A DNA stretch of 52,304 nt from Gallionellales bacterium GWA2_60_142 (lineage in GTDB: Bacteria; Pseudomonadota; Gammaproteobacteria; Burkholderiales; Gallionellaceae): assembly GCA_001801085.1 (NCBI GenBank), contig MGWR01000027.1, positions 1-52,304 on the forward strand, read 5' to 3'. Of the stretch, positions 34,574 to 42,165 are shown piece by piece. The stretch's first letter is position 1. Every line of letters begins with the position of its first letter. The notes under the pieces were generated by a model, which ran no database searches, was not told the DNA's origin, and was given only the letters and a program-made list of their open reading frames with translations. The position numbers were made by a program, and so were the translations under genes.

Positions 34574-35464
34574 TCAGGCTTTATTCGCGGTGATCTGCTG
34601 AAACAGTTCCAGCCGGCGCGCGTTTATTTTTCCGGTCTCGACGGCATTGCGTATCGCGCAGCCCGGCTCGTGCGTGTGATGGCAGTCGTGGAAGCGGCAC
34701 TGGCCGAGATAGACGGCGAATTCGACGAAGCCTTGTTCGATGCCGCCGAAGCTCAGGTGGTGCAGGCCGAATGCCTGCACGCCGGGGCAGTCGATCAACG
34801 AACTGGTTTCGTCCAGCGGATACAGCCGTGCATGCGTCGTGGTGTGCTTGCCGGAATCCAGCGCGGTGGAAATTTCACGGGTGGCGGCATGGGCATCGGG
34901 CAGCAGCGCGTTGATCAGGGTGGACTTGCCCATGCCGGACTGACCGACCAATACGCTGGTGTGTCCATGCAGAAATGGGCGTAACGCGGAGATATCCTGT
35001 TTTGCACTGAGCTCCAGCACGCGGTAACCGATGGCGCGATAAGGCTCGAGCATGCGCCGCGCGGGATCGGCTGCGGTTTGCAGGTCGCATTTGTTCAGCA
35101 CGATCAGCACTTCGATCTGCTGATCCTGTGCGGCAACCAGGCAGCGCGCCAGCAACTCGTCACTGAATGCCGGTTCGACGGCGACGACCACGATAATCTG
35201 CGTGACGTTCGCCGCGATATATTTTTCACGGAAGGCGTCGGAGCGATGCAGCAATGAGCGGCGCGGCAGGATGCGTTCGATTACGCCCTGCGCGCCGTTT
35301 TCGCTAGTGGCCTCGCCGGTGCGCATGATTTCCACCCGGTCGCCGCACACCACTTCGCTTTTTTTGCCGCGCGTCAAACAGGCTATCTCGCTGCCGTCGT
35401 CGAGACGCGTCAAGTACCGGCGACCGAAGGCCGCAAAAACCTGGCCTTGAACAGTCGCGCTCAA
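34574..35464 (-). CDS. rsgA: Ribosome small subunit-dependent GTPase A
   Basis: Circularly permuted GTPase that releases maturation factors from the 30S subunit. It has 296 residues: an OB fold (about 1-70), G4 VLNKCD, G1 GQSGMGKSTLINALL, a switch region with HTTTHA, G3 DCPG, and the zinc finger CRFHDCHHTHEPGC. The start ATG overlaps the phhB stop by four bases (ATGA). Confidence 0.96.
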   Translation of the reverse strand: MSATVQGQVFAAFGRRYLTRLDDGSEIACLTRGKKSEVVCGDRVEIMRTGEATSENGAQGVIERILPRRSLLHRSDAFREKYIAANVTQIIVVVAVEPAFSDELLARCLVAAQDQQIEVLIVLNKCDLQTAADPARRMLEPYRAIGYRVLELSAKQDISALRPFLHGHTSVLVGQSGMGKSTLINALLPDAHAATREISTALDSGKHTTTHARLYPLDETSSLIDCPGVQAFGLHHLSFGGIEQGFVEFAVYLGQCRFHDCHHTHEPGCAIRNAVETGKINARRLELFQQITANKA

Positions 35465-35799
35465 ATCTTGAACAGCGCGTCTATTTTCGCGGCGCAGATG
35501 AAATCGTTCTCGGAGAGTCCGGAGATGGCGTGGGTGGAATATTCCACCGCGCAGCTGTTATAGCCGACCTTGAGGTCGGGGTGGTGGTCCTCGCGGTGCG
35601 TCATCCAGGCCACGGCGTTGACGAAGGCGATGGTCTGATAGTAATTCTTGAACGGGTAGGTCTTGCCTATGGTTTGCTCATGCTGCTGCCAGCCTTCGAG
35701 TTGCTTCATCATCTCGTCGATTTCCGGCTGCGTCAGCGGAGGAACGCCGCCCTCGCAGGGCTTGCAGTTCTTGTTGGTCAGGTCGCACACTAGGCCCAT
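35461..35799 (-). CDS. phhB: Pterin-4a-carbinolamine dehydratase
   Basis: Dehydrates 4a-hydroxytetrahydrobiopterin. It has 112 residues. The active-site motif THREDHHPDLKVGYN with its histidines is intact, preceded by YQTIAFVNAVAWM. An N-terminal segment with three Cys (CDLTNKNCKPCEGGVPPL) is typical of the longer proteobacterial branch. No phenylalanine hydroxylase gene is nearby, so a molybdopterin or general pterin-recycling role is possible. Confidence 0.93.
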   Translation of the reverse strand: MGLVCDLTNKNCKPCEGGVPPLTQPEIDEMMKQLEGWQQHEQTIGKTYPFKNYYQTIAFVNAVAWMTHREDHHPDLKVGYNSCAVEYSTHAISGLSENDFICAAKIDALFKI

Positions 35800-35808
35800 G
35801 ATGCCCTC

Positions 35809-36129
35809 CTACTTCAGGTTGTAGTAACGGTTGAGATAGGCGCCGAGATGCTGCTCGTCCTGCGGCGTCAGTTCGATGCCGAGATTGGCATTGCAGCGGT
35901 TCATCTGTTCGACCAGATTGGCGGCGGTGCGCACCTTGCGGTCGGGGCGGGTGAACATCGCGCTGCCGTCGCCGCCCAGCATTGCGACGTGGCAACTGCT
36001 GCACTTGTGCTGCGCGAACAGCTTCTGCCCGGCCTGTGCATCGCCCTTGGGGAAGGGGTTGGCCGCCGCGGTCGTTGCGGCGAACAGCAATGCGCCGAAC
36101 AGCGATGTGATGGATGCGATCAGTCTCAT
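35809..36129 (-). CDS. Small periplasmic c-type cytochrome
   Basis: A 106-residue monoheme class I cytochrome. A signal peptide is at about 1-23 (ending TTAAA-NPFP). The heme motif CSSCH is at residues 43-47 and is followed by a Met-containing segment (VAMLGGDGSAMF) that may supply the axial ligand. The C-terminal helix ends LTPQDEQHLGAYLNRYY. It sits nine bases after the M48 gene and nine before phhB, inside an otherwise conserved cluster. Redox partner unknown. Confidence 0.9.
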   Translation of the reverse strand: MRLIASITSLFGALLFAATTAAANPFPKGDAQAGQKLFAQHKCSSCHVAMLGGDGSAMFTRPDRKVRTAANLVEQMNRCNANLGIELTPQDEQHLGAYLNRYYNLK

Positions 36130-36138
36130 GCGAACCTC

Positions 36139-37383
36139 CTATTGGGCCTGTAAGTGGGCGATGCGCACCGTCGCCGGCGGATGCGAATCGTAGAACTTCG
36201 AATACAGCGGATCGGGCGTCAGCGTCGCCGCGTTGTCCTGATACAGCTTCACCAGCGCGTTCACCAGATCATTCTTGTCGGTCTGTTGTGCGGCGTAGGC
36301 GTCGGCCTCGAACTCATGCTTGCGCGAATAGGCCGACATCAGTGGATGCAGCAAGAAACTGAAAACCGGCATGATCGTGAAAAATAGCAGCAATGCGAGC
36401 GCGGTGGAATGGGTAGTTACCCCCAGTCCCTCGTAGAACCAGCCGGTCTGCATCAACTGGCCCAGCAGCCACAGGAAGCCGAGGCTCATCGCGAAAGACA
36501 TGACGATGCGCTTGATCACATGGCGGCGCTTGAAGTGGCCGAGCTCGTGCGCGAGCACCGCCTCGACTTCGTCGCCGCTCAAACGCGCCAGCAGCGTGTC
36601 GAAGAACACGATGCGCTTGGTCTTGCCGAATCCGGTGAAGTAGGCATTGCCGTGCGCGCTACGCGTGCTGCCGTCCATCACGAACAGCCCGTTGGAAGTG
36701 AAGCCGCATTTCTCCAGCAGCGCCTCGATGCGCGCCTTCATCGCCTCGTCCTGCAACGGCGTGAACTTGTTGAATATCGGCGCGATGAAGGTCGGGTAGA
36801 TAAACAGCACCAGCAGGTTGAACACCATCCACACCAGCCACACGTACAGCCACCAGTATGTTCCCATCGCCGACATCAGCCACAGCACGCCGAACAGCAA
36901 CGGCAGGCCGAGCGCCGCCCCCAGCAGCAGGCCCTTGAACGCATCCTTGAGGTAGAGCGCGAAGGTCATCTTGTTGAAGCCGAAACGTTCTTCGATCACG
37001 AAGGTGTGGTACAGCCCGAACGGCGCTTCGAGCAGCGAGGAGAGCAGCAGCACGGAAACGATGGTCGCGACGCCCTGCGTGAGCTGCGTATCGAACCAGC
37101 CGTTGCAAAACTCCGCGACGAACTGGATGCCGCCCATCACCGTGAAGGCGAGCAGCAACGCGGCGTCGAACAATGCCCCGATCATGCCGAAGCGCGTCTT
37201 GACCGAAGTGTAGTCGGCGGCCTTGTGGTGTTCCGTCAGCGACACCTTCGCGCGGAAGGCTTCCGGCACTTCGGCGCGATACGCGGCAATATGCGCCAGG
37301 TGGCGGCGTGCCAGCCACAGTTTGGTCAACGTGGTCAGGGCGAGAGCGGCGACGAAGAACAGGGTGAATTGGGTTGCAGTCAT
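36139..37383 (-). CDS. M48 family membrane metallopeptidase (Ste24/CaaX protease 1-like)
   Basis: A 414-residue zinc protease with several membrane segments. The zinc site is AVLAHELGHFKRRHVIKR (HExxH), with the downstream Glu ligand in SRKHEFEADAYA. Other family parts are RFGFNKMTFALYLKDAFKG and DGSTRSAHGNAYFTGFGKTKRIVFFDTLL. It probably degrades or trims membrane proteins. The start at 37383 gives the usual short N-terminus before TM1. The gene diverges from orn. Confidence 0.93.
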   Translation of the reverse strand: MTATQFTLFFVAALALTTLTKLWLARRHLAHIAAYRAEVPEAFRAKVSLTEHHKAADYTSVKTRFGMIGALFDAALLLAFTVMGGIQFVAEFCNGWFDTQLTQGVATIVSVLLLSSLLEAPFGLYHTFVIEERFGFNKMTFALYLKDAFKGLLLGAALGLPLLFGVLWLMSAMGTYWWLYVWLVWMVFNLLVLFIYPTFIAPIFNKFTPLQDEAMKARIEALLEKCGFTSNGLFVMDGSTRSAHGNAYFTGFGKTKRIVFFDTLLARLSGDEVEAVLAHELGHFKRRHVIKRIVMSFAMSLGFLWLLGQLMQTGWFYEGLGVTTHSTALALLLFFTIMPVFSFLLHPLMSAYSRKHEFEADAYAAQQTDKNDLVNALVKLYQDNAATLTPDPLYSKFYDSHPPATVRIAHLQAQ

Positions 37384-37417
37384 GTGGTGTGAGTGTTCGC
37401 AAGGCGCGCGGTTGTGA

Positions 37418-37423
37418 CACAAT
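37418..37423 (+). promoter_or_regulatory. Candidate -10 (CACAAT) for orn
   Basis: CACAAT inside a GGCGCG...CGCGCC inverted repeat, 36 bases before the orn ATG. The -35 is not convincing. Confidence 0.22.
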
Positions 37424-37459
37424 ACGCGCCTTATCGTTTAAATATCAGGCGCGCGAATT

Positions 37460-38005
37460 ATGGCACAAAACCAAAACCACCTTATCTGGCTCGACATGGA
37501 AATGACCGGTCTCTTGCCGGATAGCGACCGCATTATCGAGGTCGCGATGGTGATTACCGACAGCAACCTGGAAACCGTCGCCGAAGCGGCTGTGCTGGTG
37601 GTTCATCAGCCGGATAGCGTGCTGGACGGAATGGACAACTGGAACAAATCCACCCACGGCAAATCCGGCCTGATCGACAAGGTCAAGGCATCGACGCTGG
37701 ACGATGCGGCGGTGGAAGCGCAGATGCTGGCATTTTTGCAGGAGTACGTGCCGATCCGCACCTCGCCGATGTGCGGCAATTCGATCTGCCAGGATCGCCG
37801 CTTCATGGCGCGCTGGATGCCCAAGCTGGAGGATTACTTCCATTACCGCAACCTCGACGTCAGCACGCTGAAGGAACTGGCCAAACGCTGGAAACCCGAA
37901 GTCGCGAGCGGCATCAAGAAGCATGGCAAACACGAAGCGCTGGCCGACATCTACGAATCCATCGCCGAGATGCGCCACTACCGCGACAATTTCCTGAAAC
38001 TGTAG
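37460..38005 (+). CDS. orn: Oligoribonuclease
   Basis: 3'-5' exonuclease for RNA dinucleotides, including pGpG from c-di-GMP breakdown. It has 181 residues. The DEDD motifs are [10 protein letters not shown] (D, E), [12 protein letters not shown] (D) and [11 protein letters not shown] (H, D). It complements the two cyclases in this window by finishing c-di-GMP degradation. Normal full length. Confidence 0.97.
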   Translation: MAQNQNHLIWLDMEMTGLLPDSDRIIEVAMVITDSNLETVAEAAVLVVHQPDSVLDGMDNWNKSTHGKSGLIDKVKASTLDDAAVEAQMLAFLQEYVPIRTSPMCGNSICQDRRFMARWMPKLEDYFHYRNLDVSTLKELAKRWKPEVASGIKKHGKHEALADIYESIAEMRHYRDNFLKL

Positions 38006-38049
38006 ACGGCCTGAAATTTCCGGCGGCCGTCTGGCCGCACAATCGATAG

Positions 38050-38253
38050 CAGGCTGTTGAAAAACGTAGCGAGGATGACCAGATGCAAGGCGCACGGAGC
38101 GCAGGAACCGGAATGTACTTTATGTTTGCCGCTACGCGGCCCCGGATTCCGACAACGCAGTTGCGGTGCAGGCTCATGCGCAAAGCGCGTGATACCGAAG
38201 CCAACACCGCGCAACGCAGCAGATGGTCACCGCAGTAGTTTTACAACAGCCTG
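38050..38253. mobile_element. MITE-like element with terminal inverted repeats and ATAG duplication
   Basis: A 204-base non-coding unit. Left end CAGGCTGTTGAAAAAC and right end GTTTTACAACAGCCTG are inverted copies with one mismatch. Similarity continues inward (TGACCAGATGC against TGACCATCTGC read from the other end). Both sides carry ATAG (38046-38049 and 38254-38257), a possible 4-base target duplication. The right ATAG runs straight into the ribosome site of the stress-protein gene. Confidence 0.6.
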
Positions 38254-38266
38254 ATAGGAGGCGATC

Positions 38267-38716
38267 ATGTATCAACGCATACTGGTTCCGATAGACGGCA
38301 GCGAAACGGCCGAGCGCGCATTGCGCGAAGCGATCAAACTGGCGGACGGCAAGGCGCAACTGAGGCTGCTGCATGTGGTCGAGGAAGTCTATCCGCTGGA
38401 TGCCGAAGGTTACGCCTTCATCGATTACGCCGCCCTGCGCGACGTGGCGCGATCCAGCGGCGAGCGCCTGCTCGCCAAGGCCGGGGAAACGGCACGCCAG
38501 GCCGGGGCGGCGGTGGAGACTTCGCTGCTCGAAGCCGAAGGCGAACGGGTCGCGAACGTCATCGACGCCGATGCACGCAACTGGCCTGCCGACCTGATCG
38601 TGATCGGCTCGCATGGCCGCTCCGGCTTCAGCCGCCTGCTGTTCGGCAGCGTCGCCGAAGGCGTAGTGCGCGGCGCATCGGTGCCGGTGCTGCTGGTGCG
38701 CAGCGCGGATCAATGA
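38267..38716 (+). CDS. Universal stress protein (UspA family)
   Basis: A 149-residue UspA domain. [19 protein letters not shown] is at the N-terminus, and the ATP-binding motif [31 protein letters not shown] (G-2x-G-9x-G-S/T) at the C-terminus places it in the ATP-binding class. The AGGAGG ribosome site is strong. A MITE-like element ends 13 bases before the ATG, so any promoter must lie within or beyond it. Confidence 0.95.
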   Translation: MYQRILVPIDGSETAERALREAIKLADGKAQLRLLHVVEEVYPLDAEGYAFIDYAALRDVARSSGERLLAKAGETARQAGAAVETSLLEAEGERVANVIDADARNWPADLIVIGSHGRSGFSRLLFGSVAEGVVRGASVPVLLVRSADQ

Positions 38717-38837
38717 ACCGATTGTTGCTAGTCGTCGGAGTTCGAGCAGTTATAAATCGTCCGCTTTGCTAACCGCCCCCTTTAGTTGCTTGCTTGTGTA
38801 GCATAATTTTTTGTGGAAACCATTCGGAGCACATCCC

Positions 38838-39077
38838 ATGAGCGCTACCACCCTTGAAATCCGGCCTGAATTAAAAATACAGCTCGACCATCTGGCGGAA
38901 GAAATTCACCGCAGCGAAAGCGAACTGGCAAACGAGGCGGTGGCACTGTATCTGGCCCAGCAGCACCGCATCATTGGGCGCATTCAGGAAGGGCTGACGC
39001 AGGCGCAACGCGGCGAGTTTGTGACGGACGAAGAGATGGAAGCCTTCTTCGCGCGCTACACTGACCCGCGGGCATGA
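38838..39077 (+). CDS. Ribbon-helix-helix antitoxin (ParD/RelB-like)
   Basis: A 79-residue antitoxin. The N-terminal RHH segment TTLEIRPELKIQLDHLAEEIHRSESELANEAVALYLAQQ binds DNA; the C-terminal GEFVTDEEMEAFFARY region should bind the toxin. GGAG precedes the ATG at a long spacing. Its stop overlaps the toxin start (ATGA). Confidence 0.88.
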   Translation: MSATTLEIRPELKIQLDHLAEEIHRSESELANEAVALYLAQQHRIIGRIQEGLTQAQRGEFVTDEEMEAFFARYTDPRA

Positions 39078-39358
39078 AGCTGCGATACACCCCGCGGTCC
39101 AAACTGGACCTCGCGGAGATTCACGACTACATCGCACAAGAAAATCCGCAGGCAGCAAGACGCGTCATTATGCTCATCCGCAAAGCAGCTGAAACGCTAC
39201 CGCAAAATCCTCAAATCGGTAAATTAGGACGAATCGCCGGAACCCGCGAATTAACCGTCGGACGCTTCCCCTTCATGCTCGCTTATCACATCGAATCGGA
39301 AGAGATACATATCTTGGCGGTAGTGCATACAGCCAGATTGTGGCCGGAAAATCTCTGA
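39074..39358 (+). CDS. RelE/ParE-family toxin
   Basis: A 94-residue ParE-like toxin with the typical YTPRSKLDLAEIHDYIAQENPQAARRVI helical hairpin, the GRIAGTRELTVGRFPFMLAYHI beta sheet and a final VVHTARLWP segment. ParE members poison gyrase; RelE members cut mRNA. The pattern favours ParE, but this is not decisive. Confidence 0.88.
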   Translation: MKLRYTPRSKLDLAEIHDYIAQENPQAARRVIMLIRKAAETLPQNPQIGKLGRIAGTRELTVGRFPFMLAYHIESEEIHILAVVHTARLWPENL

Positions 39359-39445
39359 TTTTTAGGGGCATGCTCTAATGTTTGAGTTCACTGATCTGCG
39401 CGGATTTTCGCACAGGTTAGCTCGAAGGATGGGTTCGGTGCCGAG
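39359..39445. repeat. attC-like imperfect inverted repeat downstream of the membrane protein gene
   Basis: Read on the minus strand: GCTAACCTGTGCG, a short loop (AAAATC), CGCGCAG, then CATTAGAGC. The inner arms CTGTGCG/CGCGCAG pair with one wobble, and the outer GCTAA/TTAG also pair. It resembles the size and architecture of integron recombination sites, but the simple R-box consensus is not matched exactly. Confidence 0.3.
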
Positions 39446-39928
39446 TCATAGCTTCTCCAGCTTTGTAAGACCATCAAAGACCCGCTGACGTATTTCTTGG
39501 TATTGCGGGCCAGACGCATAGCTATCCCGAGCGTGCTTGAGATATAGCCAATACAACTCTCGTAACGCAAAACCCATTTGTGGTTTCATCTCTTGAGTGG
39601 CACTTGAGAATGCATCTTCGAGCTGCCGAACATTTTCTTCGAGAAGCTTCATCTTTGGTTCCCAGTCGTCATGCCTGTGGAGGGACTCTCGTTCCCAAAA
39701 CTCAACCATGCGTTTGTCCAAGGACGCAACACGGCGCAAAGCCTCCATTGTTGCCTTGTTGACTTCACGCTGCACCAACTTATGTAACTCGACAGAAAAC
39801 TCAAGCCCGCCAGTGCTGGCCTTAACAAAGAAACGACTGATGCGGTGCCGCTCGACGGCGACGGAAATAGCAACCATGCCGACAACCGCCAGCAAGAGAA
39901 TAGCTACGACTGTTGCAATGTCATCCAT
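39446..39928 (-). CDS. Unknown small membrane protein with coiled coil
   Basis: 160 residues, family not recognised. One N-terminal membrane segment (about 5-25, TVVAILLLAVVGMVAISVAV) is followed by a charged region and a probable coiled coil (about 65-115, LDKRMVEFWERESLHRHDD, MKLLEENVRQLEDAF). It starts 38 bases after the DUF4145 gene on the same strand, so the two are probably cotranscribed. Codon use looks more A/T-rich than the core genes, suggesting transfer. Confidence 0.65.
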   Translation of the reverse strand: MDDIATVVAILLLAVVGMVAISVAVERHRISRFFVKASTGGLEFSVELHKLVQREVNKATMEALRRVASLDKRMVEFWERESLHRHDDWEPKMKLLEENVRQLEDAFSSATQEMKPQMGFALRELYWLYLKHARDSYASGPQYQEIRQRVFDGLTKLEKL

Positions 39929-39966
39929 AGGTGGTCAGTCCTGAGGAAGCGAACTTGAGCACAGGG

Positions 39967-40584
39967 TTAGGTTTTTTTGCCATCGGCTTCCCTGGCCTTG
40001 CGTTGCATAAAGTCGTTGAATTTCTCATTTAGAACGAAGACGTAATCGCAAATCGCAACCACAAATTCAAGCAAGTCTTCCGCGTCTTGCCGAGAAAACT
40101 TGCCGTCAGTGGCATGAGCAGCGAGATTTCGATGTTTCTGGAGTTCTTGGCTCCACTGGAACAAGCGCTTATCGATTACTTCACCTTCAAGCAATTCTTT
40201 CAGCCCGCCACCGAGGTATTGGCTCTTCGTTTTGAAGTGGCGACAGACTCCCTCAAGCGCCCGACCGCACATGGCGGCACATGCAATGTATGCGCCCGCC
40301 TTAATGCACCGGTCTGCCTCCGCAATTGATGTGCGAACCAATTCGGGAACGTGCCAAGACAAAAATCTTTTGGGCTGTGGCCAAACACGGGTAGGGTCTT
40401 CCCAAAAGTCGCGTTCTCCGTCGTAGTACTGATATTGACCAGCAAGTAAGGTGTTCTTACAGGCCGGGCACTCAAGGAGGTTTGCCCTAAATGGCCCTGG
40501 ATCGTTTTCATGGTCATAAGACTCATGGAATGCAATGACTTTCGCATCGACGTTGGCTTGACAGTAAGGACATTCTGTAATCAT
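39967..40584 (-). CDS. DUF4145 domain-containing protein with N-terminal zinc ribbon
   Basis: A 205-residue cytosolic protein. Two CxxC pairs (TECPYCQ at the start and LLECPACKN near residue 40) form a probable zinc ribbon. DUF4145 follows at about residues 85-190: AGAYIACAAMCGRALEGVCRHF, then LQKHRNLAAHATDGKFSRQDAEDLLEFVVAICDYVF. DUF4145 is found alone and in restriction-like or other accessory proteins; its activity is unknown. GTTAGGT/ACCTAAC sequences flank it on both sides. Confidence 0.8.
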   Translation of the reverse strand: MITECPYCQANVDAKVIAFHESYDHENDPGPFRANLLECPACKNTLLAGQYQYYDGERDFWEDPTRVWPQPKRFLSWHVPELVRTSIAEADRCIKAGAYIACAAMCGRALEGVCRHFKTKSQYLGGGLKELLEGEVIDKRLFQWSQELQKHRNLAAHATDGKFSRQDAEDLLEFVVAICDYVFVLNEKFNDFMQRKAREADGKKT

Positions 40585-41014
40585 GGGCGTTGACCTGAAA
40601 AAACCTAACGTAAAGTAGTCGGCAAATACGCCGGATATTCCGGGATGGCTTTCCGTACAGGCTGGCGCATTGCTTCTATCTCCCTGTTTTTCTATTTATC
40701 GTTAAATCAAAGCGGCAATATGGGGTGTGGAATGCGGCGCTTGCCGTTGACCGAAAAAACGTTTGCGACCTTACCCGAGCCGGAGAGAGAAAACAATAGA
40801 CCGAAATATATAGGCAGCTTGGTCTTCGCAGCAAGTGGCGGCTCCGGCGCGAGCCGCTCGCTCATCGTTACGACAACGAGTGAAAAAGAGCCGGAAGCGC
40901 ATGCTGAGACTATTCAAGCTCCGTACCGCACTTCAAACGCACTTGCCTTGACCGCGAACTCCTGTTTAAATCCTACATATTGTTTTAATAATTGTTTAAT
41001 AATTGAATCATAAA
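40585..41014. other. 430-base A/T-richer gap with attC-like arms and the ars promoter
   Basis: No credible gene; a plus-strand open frame here has no recognisable family and low-complexity composition. Between ACCTAAC (40603-40609) and GTTAAAT (40701-40707) lies an imperfect 105-base inverted repeat with a central CCGGA-TAT-TCCGG hairpin. TTGACC at 40948 is a candidate -35 for arsR. Confidence 0.4.
40984..41005 (+). promoter_or_regulatory. Tandem 11-base repeat before arsR (candidate operator)
   Basis: TTTAATAATTG occurs twice head to tail (40984-40994 and 40995-41005), ending ten bases before the arsR ATG. The position suits an ArsR autoregulatory site, although classical ArsR operators are inverted repeats. 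Confidence 0.4.
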
Positions 41015-41338
41015 ATGATGAAACCGACTCAAGTGGTGAAGGCATTGGCGGCACTGGCGCAACCGACGCGTTTGGCGGTCTACCGCCTGCTGGTGACGGC
41101 AGGGCCGGAAGGCATGGCGGCGGGACAGATCGCTGAAAAGGTGAAGGCGTCGCCGGCGACGATGTCGTTCCACTTCAAGACCCTGAGCCATGCCGGGCTG
41201 GTGGAGAGCAGGCAGGATGGCCGCTTCGTCTATTACGCCGCCAATTTCACCGTGATGAACGGCATGGTGGATTACCTGACGGAGAACTGTTGCGGCGGCA
41301 ATGCGGAGGCATGCAAGACGTCGGGCAAGAAATGTTGA
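41015..41338 (+). CDS. arsR: ArsR-family repressor
   Basis: A metalloregulated winged-helix repressor of 106-107 residues (ATG at 41015 or 41018). The HTH region GMAAGQIAEKVKASPATMSFHFKTLSHAGL and wing SRQDGRFVYYAA are clear. The usual alpha-3 CVC metal site is absent. Cysteines instead cluster at the C-terminus (ENCCGGNAEACKTSGKKC), consistent with the arsenite-binding type seen in some proteobacterial ArsR proteins. First gene of the ars cluster. Confidence 0.92.
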   Translation: MMKPTQVVKALAALAQPTRLAVYRLLVTAGPEGMAAGQIAEKVKASPATMSFHFKTLSHAGLVESRQDGRFVYYAANFTVMNGMVDYLTENCCGGNAEACKTSGKKC

Positions 41339-41359
41339 TCAATTGAAAGGAAAAACCAA

Positions 41360-41857
41360 ATGAGCGAAAAACAATACAACGTGCTGGTGCTGTGCACTGG
41401 TAATTCTGCACGCAGCATCCTGGGCGAGGTGTTGTTCAACACCTTGGGCAAGGGCAAGTTCAAGGCATACAGCGCGGGCAGCAAACCGGCGGGCAAGGTG
41501 AATCCGGGCGCGCTGGAGTGGCTGCAAGCCAACGGGCACAGCACCGAGGGGTTGCGCAGCAAGAGTTGGGACGAGTTTTCCCAGCCCGGCACGCCGGGGT
41601 TCGATTTCGTGTTCACCGTGTGCGACAACGCCGCAGGCGAAGTTTGCCCGGTGTGGTACGGCTCGCCGATGACCGCGCACTGGGGCATCCCCGACCCGGC
41701 GCATGTCGAGGGCGACGAGGCGCGCCGCGCGGCGTTCAAAAAAGCTGCCGAACAATTGGCGCGGCGCATCCAGTTGTTCATGAGCCTGCCCGTCGAGAAG
41801 CTGGACAAGCTGGCGTTGAAAGAGAAACTCGCCGAGATCGGGCGTATCAAGGATTAA
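41360..41857 (+). CDS. arsC: Arsenate reductase (low-molecular-weight phosphatase type)
   Basis: Reduces arsenate to arsenite. It has 165 residues. The P-loop VLVLCTGNSARSILGE carries the nucleophilic Cys. CDNAAGEVCPVW supplies two further redox Cys, as in the thioredoxin-linked class. HWGIPDPA follows. AAAGGAAA precedes the ATG. Confidence 0.94.
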   Translation: MSEKQYNVLVLCTGNSARSILGEVLFNTLGKGKFKAYSAGSKPAGKVNPGALEWLQANGHSTEGLRSKSWDEFSQPGTPGFDFVFTVCDNAAGEVCPVWYGSPMTAHWGIPDPAHVEGDEARRAAFKKAAEQLARRIQLFMSLPVEKLDKLALKEKLAEIGRIKD

Positions 41858-42165
41858 CCGGAAGGATTCCCGGCTGAGCAGGAAGTAGGCAATTTTTCAA
41901 CTTGAAGCGTCGGGTTACGCTACGCTCTCGTACCCTTTAGGGTGAACCCGATCTACAGAATTTGATGCATTGTGGGAGCGGCTTTGATGGAACTACTAGC
42001 CAATCCACTAAGCGCGATGAAACCTGCGCTAAGTGGCTGGTTATAGCCGCGATAGGCGACCGATGGTAAGGCAATCGCGGCTAAAGCCGCTCCTACCAAA
42101 CCAACCTCGCCATGAGCGATTATGGCAATTCATACGACTCTTTTGGATAACCCAAGGATAACGAC
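41858..42165. repeat. 308-base gap with two structured repeats splitting arsC from acr3
   Basis: (a) 41909-41952: arms GTCGGGTT and AACCCGAT around a shorter hairpin. (b) 41971-42097: outer arms GGAGCGGCTTT and AAAGCCGCTCC, with nested stems near CCACTAAGCGC/GCGCTAAGTGG and AGCCGCGAT/ATCGCGGCT, a REPIN-like layout. The last part before 42166 appears unstructured. Confidence 0.6.

Noticed and set aside
38717-38837. CATAAT near 38802 as a -10 for the ParDE-type operon
   Set aside because: No -35 at acceptable spacing could be found, so it is not listed as a promoter.
40645-41013. A 122-codon plus-strand frame before arsR
   Set aside because: No family, no ribosome site, and it spans the candidate operator and attC-like arm; treated as non-coding.
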